A stretch of DNA of 64,000 nt from Oxyruncus cristatus. Taxonomy: Eukaryota > Chordata > Aves > Passeriformes > Cotingidae. Below, piece after piece: positions 33,454 to 45,781 of the stretch. Where the stretch lies: positions 363,737-427,736 of the forward strand of contig VXAY01007012.1 of assembly GCA_013399855.1 (NCBI GenBank), given 5' to 3'. The translations under genes and the position numbers were made by a program. A model generated the notes under the pieces. That model was not told the DNA's origin, searched no databases, and saw nothing but the letters and a program-made list of their open reading frames with translations. The first letter of the stretch is position 1, and every line of letters begins with the position of its first letter.

Positions 33454-34560
33454 CATGTACTACAATGGGAAAATATTTCTCCTTTTCCTTTGACTTAAAG
33501 CGTTTAAAACTCAAACAGAAAGTCTCTATAACTGCTAATTTATGCCATGTTCCCCACTAGGCCAGAATGTCACCCATCAAAGATACTCTCTCATTTCAAG
33601 TGACCTTTAAAATTCTTTGTCATAAATAACATCCCATCCCAGGGCAGCGGCTGGTTCAGAAAGCTTGATTAAACATGTACACCTCTACAATTCCCTTCCC
33701 CTTCTTCCCTAAGCCATGAACACATTTAAAGAGCTCTACTTCCTAAAGAAGTAATTCCAAGCTGTAAGATAGATCTTCATTTTTTTTCTACTTTTTCCCT
33801 CTTTTATTTTTTCCCCATGTAAGTTTGGAGCCAAACCTGGAGGGTAATATACACTTCATGTAATATTTAGTAATTTTGTCTTGTCCTCTCACAGGTAATA
33901 TACTCAACAAGGCATTTTTTTCCCCATTTTCAGCCTCTTGCCTTGTCTCTTAAAGATCAATATTTTCACCAACGCTTAAAGTATTTTCTTCCCCTAAATT
34001 CAGCAGCAAAACTAAACTTCCCTCAGGACTTCTTAAGACAGTATGAAACTTTTTATTATTGTTATATTATGAATATACTTCATTTATTATGTTGATGTAT
34101 TTCAAGATAAATTTCAAGATTTAGTTGAAAGAGGGGAGTATCACTGTAAGAGTGCTGGTTCTACTGAGAAAATATGTGGGTTTTTTTTTTTTTCTCATTA
34201 GGAAGGCTTGCCAGCCCTTCCTAAAGACTGCTAATCTAAATTCTTAGGAAATATTTTAGGGGGCACTAATTTCATTTCTTTAAGCTCCTTAAGAGAAAAT
34301 TAAAACCTAGGGGAAAAAAAAATAAATCAAATATTTCAATAAGCGGCAATATATAAATGATGAGTGAATTTAGCTCCATAGTTCCACGGGAAGGTTCTGA
34401 CATCAGCCCAGAAAGTTGTGTATGGAGGGTTCATTTTCAGCCTCACCACAGACATTTTTGCATCCATATCTGTCTCGCCTGTCCCTTTATAAAATGAGGA
34501 TAAATGCAATTTAGCGTTTCTTGGATTCTGAAGTTAGAGGTTTGTTTCAAGTACTCTGGT
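33454..34560. other. Unassigned non-coding sequence
   Basis: AT-rich. TTTATAAAATGAGGATAAAT near 34488-34507 weakly resembles the 3' half of a MIR SINE ('ctgtaaaatgaggataa'). A T-run lies at 34180-34193. No gene is recognised. Confidence 0.45.
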
Positions 34561-34600
34561 GATTGTCTTAGATTTCATGTGACTGTCTTAGATTTGAGCT
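34561..34600. repeat. Imperfect 20-bp tandem duplication
   Basis: GATTGTCTTAGATTTCATGT is followed directly by a near copy (GACTGTCTTAGATTT then GAGCT), giving a period of 20 with differences at position 4 and the end. Confidence 0.75.
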
Positions 34601-35220
34601 GTTCAATGATTTTCCACTGAAATTGTCTTCTGGTGGAAGATGCATGTTTTGCTAATGTTGAAACATCACAGCTTCCTTGGGAAGCAAAGTTCCATTTTTT
34701 TTCCATCTGGGTTTTCCAATAAATCAGTTATGCAGTTTTAATAATAAACTTGAGTAATTCCTTGACAAGCTTAAACACGGCAGACATTTTTTTACAGTTC
34801 CCTACCTAAGACAGCTGGTTTCTCTACCATTCTTGGTTAGGTGGTCATCTTTTAGTTAAAATAATCCAGAGCAGTTCCTCTTATAGATGGGGTGACCAAC
34901 AATATCAAAACACCTTTCAATAGATCCTTTCAGTAGATCAGTCCTCTCAATAGACACAGAATTAGAATAACACTGCACTTTCCCAGATTTATAGGTGCAA
35001 GCAACTGAAATGTTATCACTAAATGGGCACTGATGAAAGTGGTGGAAATGCCTGCTTTGGGCAGATCCCAGGAAGCCTCCAGGGCAATGCAAGCAGCTGC
35101 TTCTCCCTGAACCTTTCTGTGCTTAAAATAAAGACTGAAGCATCCCAGCAAAGCAGTTCCCTGTTAAAATCACAAGACCACCTCCACAGTCCCTACAGAC
35201 TGGAAACATGCTGGGTTAAA

Positions 35221-35282
35221 CGTTCTCATTGGCCTCATTTTATTACAGTCAGTGGAGTAAAGCCAAAATGAGAATTTGGCCT
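35221..35282. repeat. Palindromic old repeat remnant
   Basis: TTCTCATTGGCC near the left end faces CCAAAATGAGAATTTGGCC at the right end in inverted form. The centre contains TTACAGTCAGTGGAGTAAAG, which resembles the 'cagtggagttac' core of palindromic amniote repeats. It is probably related to the 29.6 and 39.1 kb elements. Confidence 0.5.
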
Positions 35283-35385
35283 AGGAACCCAAGCATATGG
35301 CATTGTTCTATTACACTTGCACAAATCACTGGATATTATTGCTGAGAACATACTGAGCCCTTATTTGAGTGCTGGAGGAGAAAGG

Positions 35386-35505
35386 GTTTGAGCACAGGGC
35401 TAGGAGCCAAGAATTCCTGAGTTCAGTGCTGGGGTCTATCAAATAAGCCACTCTATTGCTGTTTCCTTGTGTGTGAAATACAGGGACAGGAGGATGAGAG
35501 TATCC
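35386..35505 (+). mobile_element. MIR-type SINE fragment
   Basis: The order GGTTTGAGCACAGGGCTAGG, AGCCAAGAATTCCTGAGTTC, TGCTGTTTCCTTGTGTGTGA, ATACAGGGACAGGAGGATGA follows the MIR core-SINE consensus ('...gagcactgggct..gagttc...ctgt..cctc..tgtaaaat.ggga'), with decay in the middle. MIR elements stopped moving before or early in bird evolution, so any surviving copy is very old and some have been retained for function. Confidence 0.68.
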
Positions 35506-37130
35506 ACACTATTCACAACATTAATTTTGGCCTAGAAAAACCATCACCCTGGATGTTTTCCATAGTCTTTGGGGAAAGGCAGACTCCACCATAGCAGGCC
35601 TCAGAGAATTACCAGGTGTTGATATACCCCCAGTGATCAAAAGAAAGGATCCCGTAAAGGAACATATTTGTCCTATCTGGCTAACTTTGAAAACTGATAG
35701 CATTCATGTTCAAAGAGCCAGGAGGGCAGGATTTATATACCAGCACGTTTCCACCGTAGTTTAAAGCTAGGATTGCTGTGAGAATGTGTAGGTGATCTTA
35801 CTAGCAGAGTCGGTACGAAAGTTCATTTCAAATTTGTACAGCTCTTGAAAGACTGAAGACATTACTTAATGTCAGAATTACTGTAGCCACACGTAGGATA
35901 TTCATAGAGGTCACGTAGGATAGTCAGTGATGGAGCATTAGGCAACATATTCAAGAGGTTTCCAAGTGCTTGAGGCCAGACAGAACCACTAGAAGGGCTT
36001 GTGGAATCTCATTTCTTACATCTTTCTTAGTTTTTTACAGTTGCCCATAATTAAGGCAAACAGATTCCAGCCCAGAGGGCCAAACGATGCTGTGGGTTAT
36101 ATTTCATGCAACCAGCCAGTGAATGTCATGTTTGACTCACAGGTCGGATTCCCCATCGCTCCCAGTGTCTGACATGGCAAAATTCAGAGATGGCAAAGGA
36201 AGCATCTGAAATTTCCAGCCTCAGACACCTGCACAGCCCCGGCTCCAGCAGCTCCAATGTGGTGTGGGTGGAATAGTAAATAGCAGGAGAGAAGGGGGTG
36301 AGGCAGCATCTGCTGCACTTAATAGTTCTTTATTTGAGCAGGCCTGGACACCTACCCCAGGAGTCTTAAAGGAACAAGCTAAAGAACTTTTTGAAGTACT
36401 AGTGTTATTTTTTAGGAAGTCTGGGAAAAATCCAATGGCTCGGAGAGCTGTAATGCAGTTCTAACAACCTTTAGAAGATCTTGTATATTTCTACATAAGA
36501 CTTTCAGAAATTTTCTGGCAGAGGCTCAAAGGCTCATTTATGCAGGTGTCAAGGAGATAGTCATATTATGTGAAGCCCCCCTCACCCCCCCAAAAAACCC
36601 CCATTCTCTTCCTTTATCTGTCATATGTAGTGTAAAACTTTGTCCTAAACACATTACCACCTTCTAAAGGTGACCACGATGTAAGGAGTCAATTTGCAGG
36701 GTTTCAGCTAGCTCTCCCAAATAGTCGTGAAGGATCCAAATCGCCACCGTTTCTCTCCTCGACATAAGATGGATCTGAGAAGTTGTCCTCTGAAAATATC
36801 TTAGTCCAAAAATCTTAATCCAGATGCAGACAGCTCATCCACAGGCCAGTCAAGTCAGGTGCCAGGACAGCCACAGCTCGGCCTTGCTGGTGTGTCCCCA
36901 GGTCTCCTCTCCCGCCCTCCATGGCATGTCGGCTGTATCACATTCCCAGCTATTGAGGTTGAGTGAAACCGAAGGGATGTGCTGATACACAGCGAAGAAA
37001 GCATTAGGGTACATTTTAGCAAACACTTTTGCTTTCACCAGCCTGGGCATTGCTGGTGTGGGCCAAACACGCCCCATCTCCACTGGAGATGGTTCTCCAG
37101 CGCTGACACCTCATTCAGTTTATTACGGGA
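35506..37130. other. Unassigned non-coding sequence
   Basis: No gene or repeat family is recognised. A C-rich run lies near 36580-36603. Confidence 0.5.
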
Positions 37131-37380
37131 TAATCACAGAGTCATTTAGGTTGGAAAAGACCTCTAAGATCCTCAGGCCCATTAACATTGTCAGGTACAA
37201 CACTGAACAATGTTTCCAGGTGCTACCTGTACGTATTTCTTGAAGGTTTCCAGGGCTGGTGATTTCACCACCTCCCTGAGCAGCCTGTTCCAATGCTTGA
37301 TCACCCTTTCAACGAAGAAGTTTTTCCCTAATATCCAATCTAAACCTCCCCTGGTGCAACTTCAGGCTGTACCTTTCTCC
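37131..37380 (-). mobile_element. CR1 LINE 3' fragment (~250 bp), minus strand
   Basis: Plus-strand reading: TAATCACAGAGTCATTTAGG, TTGGAAAAGACCTCTAAGAT, CAGGGCTGGTGATTTCACCA, CCTCCCTGAGCAGCCTGTTC, CAATGCTTGATCACCCTTTC, TAATATCCAATCTAAACCTC. This is the subfamily shared with the copies at 42.6 and 59.5 kb. Confidence 0.93.
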
Positions 37381-37489
37381 ATACAGTGTGTAAGGACAAC
37401 GTTAGGGAAAACAAAGAGAAGCACCAGGTTTATAACCACCCGGGGATCCTATCCTATTTATCTCACCTTTGCCTTTTCAATTGAAGGTC

Positions 37490-38240
37490 CCTGCTCAGAG
37501 TGAGGTGCTGGCTACCGGGCCGGCCATGAGGGCAGCGCAGGGCGGGTCAGAGGCAGAAGCAGGTAACAACCTGAAACACCAGCTGGTTTCATTACAAGAT
37601 ACAGGCTCACTTTCATCCTGGGAGAAAATTCAATTCACCCTTAACTCAAACCACACACACCTGGCAAGCTCCCAGTTGGTCTTCACCCGGATACCCCCAG
37701 CTCCCACACTATGCCTTACTAGGCAGTTTCACTGCTGCAAACTATCTGATAAGCCTTCCTGATCTTCCCACATGCTCCCGAGCAGCTCCTGGTCCGACAG
37801 GCAGCTGCCGATGTGCTCCGTCTGCCCTCCGCGGCTCCCTACCTGCTCCAAGGAGTACCTGCAAGCAGCAAAGAGAGTCCGGAGCACCTGAGCATGGGGA
37901 GGCCTCCTTATGGCATTTCTTCTGTTTCTCCTCGGCCACCATGTCCTCCCCATAGACAACCCCCTCCCGCTAAACGTCCTCCATCTCCCGTGGCTCTCCT
38001 CCAGTGGCGTTGTATCCGTGCATTCGAGTGGCTCAGGGATTTCAAACATTTGAGCTTGGGTTTTTCTCAGAGGTGGGTGAGTTGCAGCAATCCTTCCTGG
38101 AGCAGGGCAGCACAGTGACCTTCCCACTTCTGTCTGCGTGTGCCTGAGAAAGCATCTCCCCCACGGCCCACACTGCTCCCCGCTCCTCACCCCACGCTCA
38201 CTCTGAGTCCAGGTGAAATTCCCTCTGGAGACAACAGGAA
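37490..38240. other. GC- and CpG-rich block with a 180-codon minus-strand open frame
   Basis: This block has many more CpG dinucleotides than the surrounding sequence (for example CCGGGCCGGCC near 37518, CTCCGCGGCTCCC near 37827). A minus-strand frame runs from an ATG at 38269-38271 to a TGA at 37729-37731, and overlapping frames are open on both strands. The frame has no signal peptide, transmembrane segment or domain that I recognise. A GC-rich low-stop composition can produce such frames by chance. It could be a small CpG island, a decayed exon or an unannotated lineage-specific gene. The sequence does not decide. Confidence 0.4.
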
Positions 38241-38271
38241 CATTGCCTGAACAAGGGCTACAGGGCTTCAT

Positions 38272-39059
38272 TAATTATTTGTTAATTGCTGTGGAAGGCA
38301 CTGGGGTGACAGATAACTAACCGTAAGTGGGATGCAGGTTGCATTCTTTCCCCTAGTCTTCCACGGCTTTGTGAGACAGCTCTGCCGCCCCAAATGTCAG
38401 CCTAGCCTCCAACAATGGGATTTGTGAGATCCCTTTGTTGTCTAAATTCCCTTAAGTGGAAATATGTTTTCTAACAGCACAGAAACTCTCCCCAAGGCTT
38501 CTGTTGTACCAGGTTAATCAACCATACATGACAGCAGAATTAGAGGTGCTAGTATTTTATGTTCTGCATCTAAAGTATGTTTCTTCGTGTGTACTTAACA
38601 GGCTTTAATTTTATAAAACATTGCGCAACAAGGCACCTTGGGGAAGAGCAATTAACTCAGATTATGTTTTCGTTTCAGTGAATACCAAATGAGAAACTCA
38701 AATACTGATTTATGTAGCCACAAAGTCAAATCATGCTCCTTAATACTGCCTGATTTTTCAGTGTGGCTGTCTTTGGTCACAGGCAACCCTTTTAGTCCTG
38801 ACATGCAATTAGGAAGTTGCTCAAACTGAACTCTCCCTTAAAAATATATCAAGATATTTTATAATCACGATACACAGACAACCAGTCCTGTTTGAAGTTA
38901 ATTATGAGACTCCTATCATCTTCAGTGAGAGCAGAAATAAACCTACCGAAGACATTTTGATATAATTTTCCTGTTGATGACTATCGCAGCCAGTTTATGT
39001 TAATTATGGATGGGGATAGGCACTGCAAAACAATTTGAAGGATGAAGGTACTAATTTAG
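38272..39059. other. Unassigned non-coding sequence
   Basis: AT-leaning unique DNA with no recognised gene or repeat. Confidence 0.5.
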
Positions 39060-39131
39060 GATCCAATCTAGCTCTCATTAAAGTCAATGGAAAGATTCCT
39101 ATGGACTCCAATGGAAGCTGGTTCAAGCCCA
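39060..39131. repeat. Palindromic old repeat remnant
   Basis: The left arm (GGATCCAATCTAGCTCTCAT, then TAAAGTCAATGG) and right arm (CTATGGACTCCAATGGAAGC, then TGGTTCAAGCCC) form an imperfect inverted repeat of about 30 bases per arm. The motif 'CATT..AGTCAATGG...GGACTCCAATGG' is typical of a palindromic interspersed repeat recalled from amniote genomes. Confidence 0.6.
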
Positions 39132-39398
39132 TAAAGACCAAATGAGCTCATGTGAACCTTCTCGTCCAATTTCTCACTACAGAAAAGAAATGATGCATCA
39201 GCACCTGAACCACTACTCATGCAGAGGGCTTAATTTGGTCACCTTGAGTCACAGACAGCAGCTCCTTAATTTACTGGCCATTCCCTTGGGATCAGGGGGT
39301 CTGTGGACAATGTGTACTGATCGGGGCTGATTCAGGATCCTGCAGACTAAAGGATTTTTCAATTGGAAATGCTGTTCTGTGGGTTGCAACGAGGGATG

Positions 39399-39451
39399 AG
39401 AGGAAAGGAAAAGGGAAAGGAAAGGGAAAGGAAAAGGAAAGGAAAAGGAAA
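39399..39451. repeat. (GGAAA)n purine microsatellite
   Basis: Imperfect GGAAA, GGGAAA and GGAAAA units across about 53 bases. Confidence 0.92.
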
Positions 39452-40675
39452 TCAATTTCCATCATAAACTCAGAAATAGCCCCAGTTGCCATTTTCAAGA
39501 CTTCCAGGTGAGATGCAAGGACCAAGTCCCTCACATTTGTTTTCCCAGGGCACCAGGTCCGCTCCTCCCCAGTTTTGCTGTGGGAAACCCGCCAGCACAA
39601 AAGGGGGGAAGTCATGGACCCCACCACTCTCTCACCTCCTCTCTGAGGCAGTCCAGCCTCCACTGATCTTGCAACAACTGATTCCCCTGATCCCTCACTG
39701 GCAGCCTGAATCAGAGAGGCCAAGCTGAGGCTGAGGTCGGGCAAAGCAGAAAATGGAGACTTCCACTTCCCTGTCTGCAAGGTTGCTCCCAAGAGTCAGG
39801 CAGCCACCAAGCCAGAACCTTCCATCCAATTGTCCTAAAAGGGATATCTTAGAAAATCCCTTCCCATGTAAAAGGCATGGTTCTTCTATGGTATAAATCC
39901 TATGGAGTAGGTTTTATTTTTACTCTTCACATGATCCATAATACACCCCCATCACCAAGAAAAATTTACTGATGAGGTTATTTTTTTCCCTTCACTAGAA
40001 AAATAATTCATTTTTTCTGGCCCAATCAGTAGGAAAATGTCATTTGGTGTAAATAAGGTCGTCATTACTGCTTATTAAGAGATAGCATTCCTTTAGACGC
40101 AAATATATTTAGTTGATAAAAAGTTCATAAAAATTAAAATGTGATTCCATCAAACAGAAGTAGAGATATGTTTTCACAGCATTTTCCAGGACACCTAATT
40201 CTTATGCATGTCCTTCTCTGACAGATATAATTCTTGAATAATGACACCCTATTATCTGTGCTCATTGCTCTGGGTTGGGTTTTTATTCCCTTTTACTAAC
40301 TCACCCATTAATAAATGTTTTACTACTTTTAGTTAGCATGCCAGTGTCAGCTCAGCCAGGGAAAAGAAACTGGATTCCCATCTGCCTGCTGTACTTACAG
40401 AGGAATCATTAACTAACTTCCAGTTGCAAATTTCTACCTACTAATAATGTTCCAGCCACAAGGAAGTGGAAATAAATTTATGATTCCAGCCTGAATCTCT
40501 GAGAATAATCATGACCGGGGAAAAAAAACAACAAACATTTTTGATACCAAGGAGCTTTCATGGATTCTTTGAAATATAAAAGAATGGTTCTGATTTAGGT
40601 CTTTCAGGGCAGACCTGATGTTTAAGCACAAAATGGAGAATTTTTTGGCTCTTCCCACTCCAGTCTTCCAGGTGC
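39452..40675. other. Unassigned non-coding sequence
   Basis: A minus-strand 166-codon frame (39292-39792) runs through the purine microsatellite. Part of its length is therefore an artefact of the repeat, and it has no domain. No transposon is recognised. Confidence 0.5.
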
Positions 40676-40698
40676 AAAAAAAAAAAAAAAAAAAAAAA
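40676..40698. repeat. Poly(A) tract (23 A)
   Basis: An uninterrupted mononucleotide run. No recognisable source transcript precedes it. Confidence 0.95.
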
Positions 40699-42630
40699 GC
40701 TGCTATATCATGAATACTTAATTCTCTGCGACAGGATATTAACTGTCAGCCAAGCAGCCCATCAGATAGCTTGGCTTGCCTTCTCTGGGCCAGGAATTAA
40801 GATTCCTATGGCCCTTAGTCAGCACTGCTACCAGGGAAGGCAGAGAGAGCCCTCCCCACTTGCCAAGGCAGTAGCAGTGCTGGTGAGTTCGCCTCTGACA
40901 GAAGTCGCTCTTTGCATATCTTCCACCCATCAGTCTGGGAATTAAGAGATAAGGAGCATTTCCGTACATAAATAACCTCTGAGCTGTCTTTGAAAATAGA
41001 GCTCGGCGTTCTTCAGCTCACCACTGGCGATGGCATTCCTGCTTGTGCAAGACTAGTTCATCATAGCCCTGACTCAACTTTGCAAGAAACACCACGAAGG
41101 CCACCCCCGACCCCTGTGTTGCCAGGGTGACTGGATCCCCAGGGCAGAAACCTGCCCTCCTCCTCCCTCTCCCAGGAAAATGCAGAAAAGTCTGCATTTT
41201 CTGCCTTCCCTTCAGGGCTGGGGCTCCTCCCTGAGGATGGGCGATTCTGCCTGTGGGATCAGTCCCAGATCTGCCTGTGCTGGCTGAAAAAAACCTCCAT
41301 TCCCACCCATCATGTCAGGGTTACCCCTGTCCTGTGAGTGTTTCCTTCTTCCATGGGCTGACTGTAAACACCCTCATCAGCTCCAGCCTGGATAACACCT
41401 GCTATTTAAGCTGCCTACACCAACCCCACTCAGGAAGGTCCTACCTGGATGGTTTGGCCATATGGGGCTGTCACCAAAGTTAACAAGAAATGGCAGTCTG
41501 CCGTCCCATTGCAGCTGTCTGCACCAGTGATGATCACCCCAGGATGTCGTGGGAACACTGGGATGCTCTGTGGAGTCAGAAAGGGATGACTGGAGGGAGC
41601 AGCACCAGGCACTGTCTGTTTCAGCCCCGAGTGCACAGTGGTCACACTGGGGCAGCAAGATGCAGACCCACGCTGGAACTGTAAGGACACTTTTTGGCAC
41701 AGAAGGTGCCAAATCCTTTTCCATAACCGTCCCACAGATCCCCTCTGCTTCCCCCAGTGTACCTCCCCAGATCCCAACTTTTCTGGATGGAGAGAGGCAC
41801 AAGCAGAGGAAGGATTCAGGCATATTTTTATTCAGTTAGCATAGCCTGCTGCATGTGGAAAAATGTGGTGTATTTAGAGCACCATTCCACCTTCTCCTTA
41901 TCACAGCCCTGTGGCACTTGCACAGAGAACCAGCAAGAGAAACCAGAGAAAAGGACCTAATCTGCAATCCTGCAAACTGGCTGAGGACAACGGCCAGAGA
42001 AACACAGTTATCTTATCTCTCTTTGATTTCCTCCTGGCTGTTTCTAGGATGTCACTCATAAAGTAGCTGTTACCCCCAAAATTGCTGGAGGTCATGTTCT
42101 GATCTCCATTGTTTCTCATCTACACCCATCTCTGCTGGCTGCAGGGCAGATGGTCTCACATCATGATGAGATGAGAGCAGCATACCAAATCCCCTCACAC
42201 CCCCAGCCAGGTCACAGAGTCCTTTCCACTACTTTGTTCCCACAATCCCCTCCATATAAACCTGGTTTTTTTAATCCCTGGACACATGCAATAACTTCCC
42301 CTGTGTTTTTTTTTTTTCCTCTGCTCTTCCCTCTGGGCAAATGTGGGCCCTTCAGCTGCATCACAACCTCCAGGCATTCCACCAACTCACACTGGCCAAG
42401 GGTTTTCTTCTTATTGTTGTGGCCTTCATTGTCTGAGACATACAGATCTTGCCATGCCATCACAAGCTTTAGTTTGCATGAAGCAGTTGAGGAAAAATGA
42501 AATACCTTCTCTGCTTTTTCTCTGTCTCCTCTCAAGCCTCACTGAGCTACTCCAGGGCATTGGTTTTCAGTCCTCTCCTGTTCCCAGTCCATTCTGAAAG
42601 GTCATGTCTGTCTAGAAAGGCCAACATACA
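40699..42630. other. Unassigned non-coding sequence, GC-richer near 41.1-41.8 kb
   Basis: Overlapping frames of 60 to 148 codons occupy both strands between 41.25 and 42.06 kb. None shows a known domain or a convincing splice context. A T-run lies at 42306-42317. Confidence 0.45.
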
Positions 42631-43020
42631 TTATAGAACCATAGAATTGTAGAATCATTATGATTGAAAAAGACTTCTAAGATTGTAAAGTCCAAACTAG
42701 CACAGCCAAGCACTGCCAAGACCACCACTAAAGCATATCCCTAAGTGCCACATTTACAGGTTTTTTAACATTTCCAGGATTGGCAATTTCAATGCTTCCT
42801 GGGTAGCCTGTCCCAATACTTGACAACCTTTCAGTGAAGAAATTTTTCCTAATATGTAACATAAACCTCCCCTGGCACAGCTTGAGACCATTTTTTCTTG
42901 ACCTATTCCTTGTTACTTGGGAGAAGAGACTGACCCCCACCTGGCTACAACCTCCTTTCAGAGAGTTCTAGAGAGCAAGAAGGTCTTTCCTGTGCCTCCT
43001 TTTCTCCAGGCAATCAACTT
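42631..43020 (-). mobile_element. CR1 LINE fragment (~390 bp), minus strand, RT C-terminal relic
   Basis: Plus-strand reading: ATTATAGAACCATAGAATTG, GCACAGCCAAGCACTGCCAA, CCTAAGTGCCACATTTACAG, CTTCCTGGGTAGCCTGTCCC, CCTCCCCTGGCACAGCTTGA, TTACTTGGGAGAAGAGACTG, ACCTCCTTTCAGAGAGTTCT. On the minus strand a frame keeps GVSLFSQVTRNRSRKNGLKL and CQGRFMLHIRKNFFTERLSS, which are CR1 reverse-transcriptase C-terminal motifs, before frameshifts. This copy retains the ~105-base segment missing from the 19.9 kb element. Confidence 0.95.
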
Positions 43021-45540
43021 CTTGATATAGGCAGGACTTTTTCTGTTGCCTTCTGCAGAAGAAGGACCAGGCCCTCGAGGATGCACTGACAACTGTCATT
43101 GAACTTCCTTAATGATGATTAAAAAACTGCTCAAAACACCAAAATTCATAAAAAAACTAGAGCTTGACTCAGGGTAGCATACTGGGGCAAAGGCAGACAA
43201 TTGACCTTAAGCACTGTAGAAATCTTATAAAATATGCTCCTGTTCAAAGAAATCCCAAGAAAACTTCTTGCCTCAGGAAATATCAGCTTTTCTGTGCTCC
43301 TCTACTACTCCCAAGGAGAAGTATTTTTTTAGAACTTAAAGAGGACACTATTTCCTCCCTGCCTCACGCTCGCTCAGCCCTGTTTTCCCATGCCCTCTGT
43401 TATTCTTCCTCAGGTAAGAAGCATGTTGATAGAGAAGCACTCTGACTAACCCAGGTGCACCCCATTCAACTTCCATGTCCTGAGAGACACCTCAGTTAGG
43501 AGCAAGAGAGGGAGTTCCCGATGGAGGATGGTCTAAATCTTGGTTTTACTGATTTGAGTGACTCTTTGTATCCATTGCCAACGAAGGGATCAGAAGATAA
43601 CTACCACCTCAGTGGGTATTTGGATTTCATGGCTGAAGGCACTCTGAGACCTTGATGGGTGATGATGAGTTTCTGTTCCAGCTTTTGACTTTCATGAGCA
43701 AGGAAAATTCCCAGTCCTATTCCAAACTGAAAATCATGCCAATTACCATTTTCTGTAGAACAGGCAAAATAAAGACTCGGGGTGCAAAATGCAGAGGCAC
43801 TTATAATCTGAATTTAGATTGCCCTTCTACCACTTCAAGGTAGAATGAGTACTCTTCCATCTCTCCCACCCAGCTCTCTGAAATACCATTGACTTTAGTG
43901 AGTATTTTCAGCATATTTTGGGAAAGTATTATTTGCCCAAGGAAAAAAAAAAAATTGCTACCAAAGTACTCCAGTAGGATATTCCCTTTCTTTCACACAA
44001 CACTCCTTGTCACAGATTTTGTTCTCCACAGTTTCCATTCCACAGTACTAGGCATTCCCAACATAGCTGAGGAACTGGACTTGGCCATGATGCAGGCAAA
44101 GCTATAACTATAGCAAGTTCCCAGCTAAGAACAGAAACCAACATTTAGGCTTTAAAGCAATCTTGTCAGAGAGGCAGATCAAATAATGATGGCTAACACA
44201 GCAACATCTCTGCCCACAAGAGACACAACACACAGTGAGTGTTTGTGAAAAGATCTCCCACTGACTCCCAGAGATATGCATCATCACAACCAGAGCATGG
44301 GTGGGGTGAGAAGGACAAGCCACATGAGGGCAAATATGTCCAAACGTGCTATCTGTCTCTTACTACCACCAACAACCAGGATAAAAGAGCTGGAATCACG
44401 AAGTGAGGAGGAGGATGAGGCTGGAAAAGCCTGGTGAGAAAGATGGAACATTAGGGAGACAGACGAGATGTTTGATAGATGCTTTTCACTGTTGTTCTGG
44501 ACATTTTCAGCTGTAAGTCTCCAGCCTGCATTGTGGCTTTCTGGTGTTTCACAGTTCCTGAAGGATTTTGACAGGAGTGCTTTCCCTGAATTTTCTGCCT
44601 TTCAGATCACAACAGGAGCACCGGTGGGCTCGCACACACACATCTCCTGCCCACCATGCTCAGTGTGGAAAGAAAAAACATTCCAAAACCACAGAGTGGG
44701 AGAGATACCAGAGGTCAATCAGCCAGGGGAACACGTTGCAATGGAGAGATTAACTCACGAGTGGCGTGAGACAGTGAGCGGGGCGATGACAAGGATTTTC
44801 ATAACTTCCCCACAGGAAGAATTTTATCATCTTCAACTGCAGAATATTAAAGGCAACAGCATTTGTTTTCCCGCCAAGGTGCACTGATCTAGTCTTCTTC
44901 ATTCATTTCTCTCTACAGCCACCAAGAAAAAAGTCCTGAAGGAGGATCTCACTGTGGACTTCTTCAGAGGGTCAGGTCTAACTCTGCTCCTAATGAATCA
45001 CTGGGGATCACTGCCAGTAAATTTGATACTGGAGTTCAGCCAACACTGAGCACTTTGGAAAATCCCAGCCCAAAACAGGCTCAGGTGTAAGGGATGGGCT
45101 GAGAGCAGATCGGGTGACTCCTCCTGAGAGTTCATCCATGACACTGGGAGATATCCCTGAGAGCTCTGCTTTGGGAAATCAGGTCATCTTTCATATTTTT
45201 TCACATAACCGTGAACATCAATTGCACCCACATGCCATGGGTATATTCATTGCATGATATTGAGCAACATCTAAACAAAAATCTGCTCTTTCTGCTCTAG
45301 ATTATGATTGGAAAAGTTTTGACAACTTTTATGCTGACAAATATAATATTCCACATCCAAATTCTTGAAAGTTCTCAGGGCCAAGGAGTGTCTCCATGGA
45401 GAAGAGAACTCAGGAATTTTTGCTATTTTTATCCATTTCTAAATAGGGATGTAGGATCCTTAATTTAGGTCCCCACTTGAAAACAAAATTCCTGATTCAA
45501 GTGGTTTCACAAACACATTCGCATAAGAAGCCCAGGGGGG
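43021..45540. other. Unassigned non-coding sequence, no recognised repeats
   Basis: About 2.5 kb. An A-run lies at 43942-43953. A 139-codon plus-strand frame at 44468-44887 has no recognisable domain. No transposon is recognised. Confidence 0.45.
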
Positions 45541-45553
45541 AAAAAAAAAAAAA
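45541..45553. repeat. Poly(A) tract (13 A)
   Basis: A short mononucleotide run after a G-run. Confidence 0.85.
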
Positions 45554-45753
45554 GGTGATGCAGACCCACACTGGAAGCAGGGGATGGCCATTCCACGCCT
45601 TTGTTTTGCAATCTTTACTTGTGGCTAAAAGCAAAGCCAATTAAAAGTAAACAGGAATCTGAAATCTTTGTTGACACCAAGGCCTTGGAACAAGAATTTC
45701 AGCCAAAACTTAACACTGAATCAACATCTCAAGGGCTGTTTTCAGTGGGAATT

Positions 45754-45781
45754 AAAAAAAAAAAAAAAATTAAAAAAAAAA
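45754..45781. repeat. A-rich tract
   Basis: Two long A runs separated by TT. Confidence 0.9.

Noticed and set aside
39292..39792. 166-codon minus-strand frame
   Set aside because: It is lengthened by the stop-free GGAAA microsatellite and no domain is visible.
41253..42061. Cluster of overlapping open frames on both strands
   Set aside because: Several frames are open at once in a GC-richer patch. There is no domain, no splice structure and no dominant frame.
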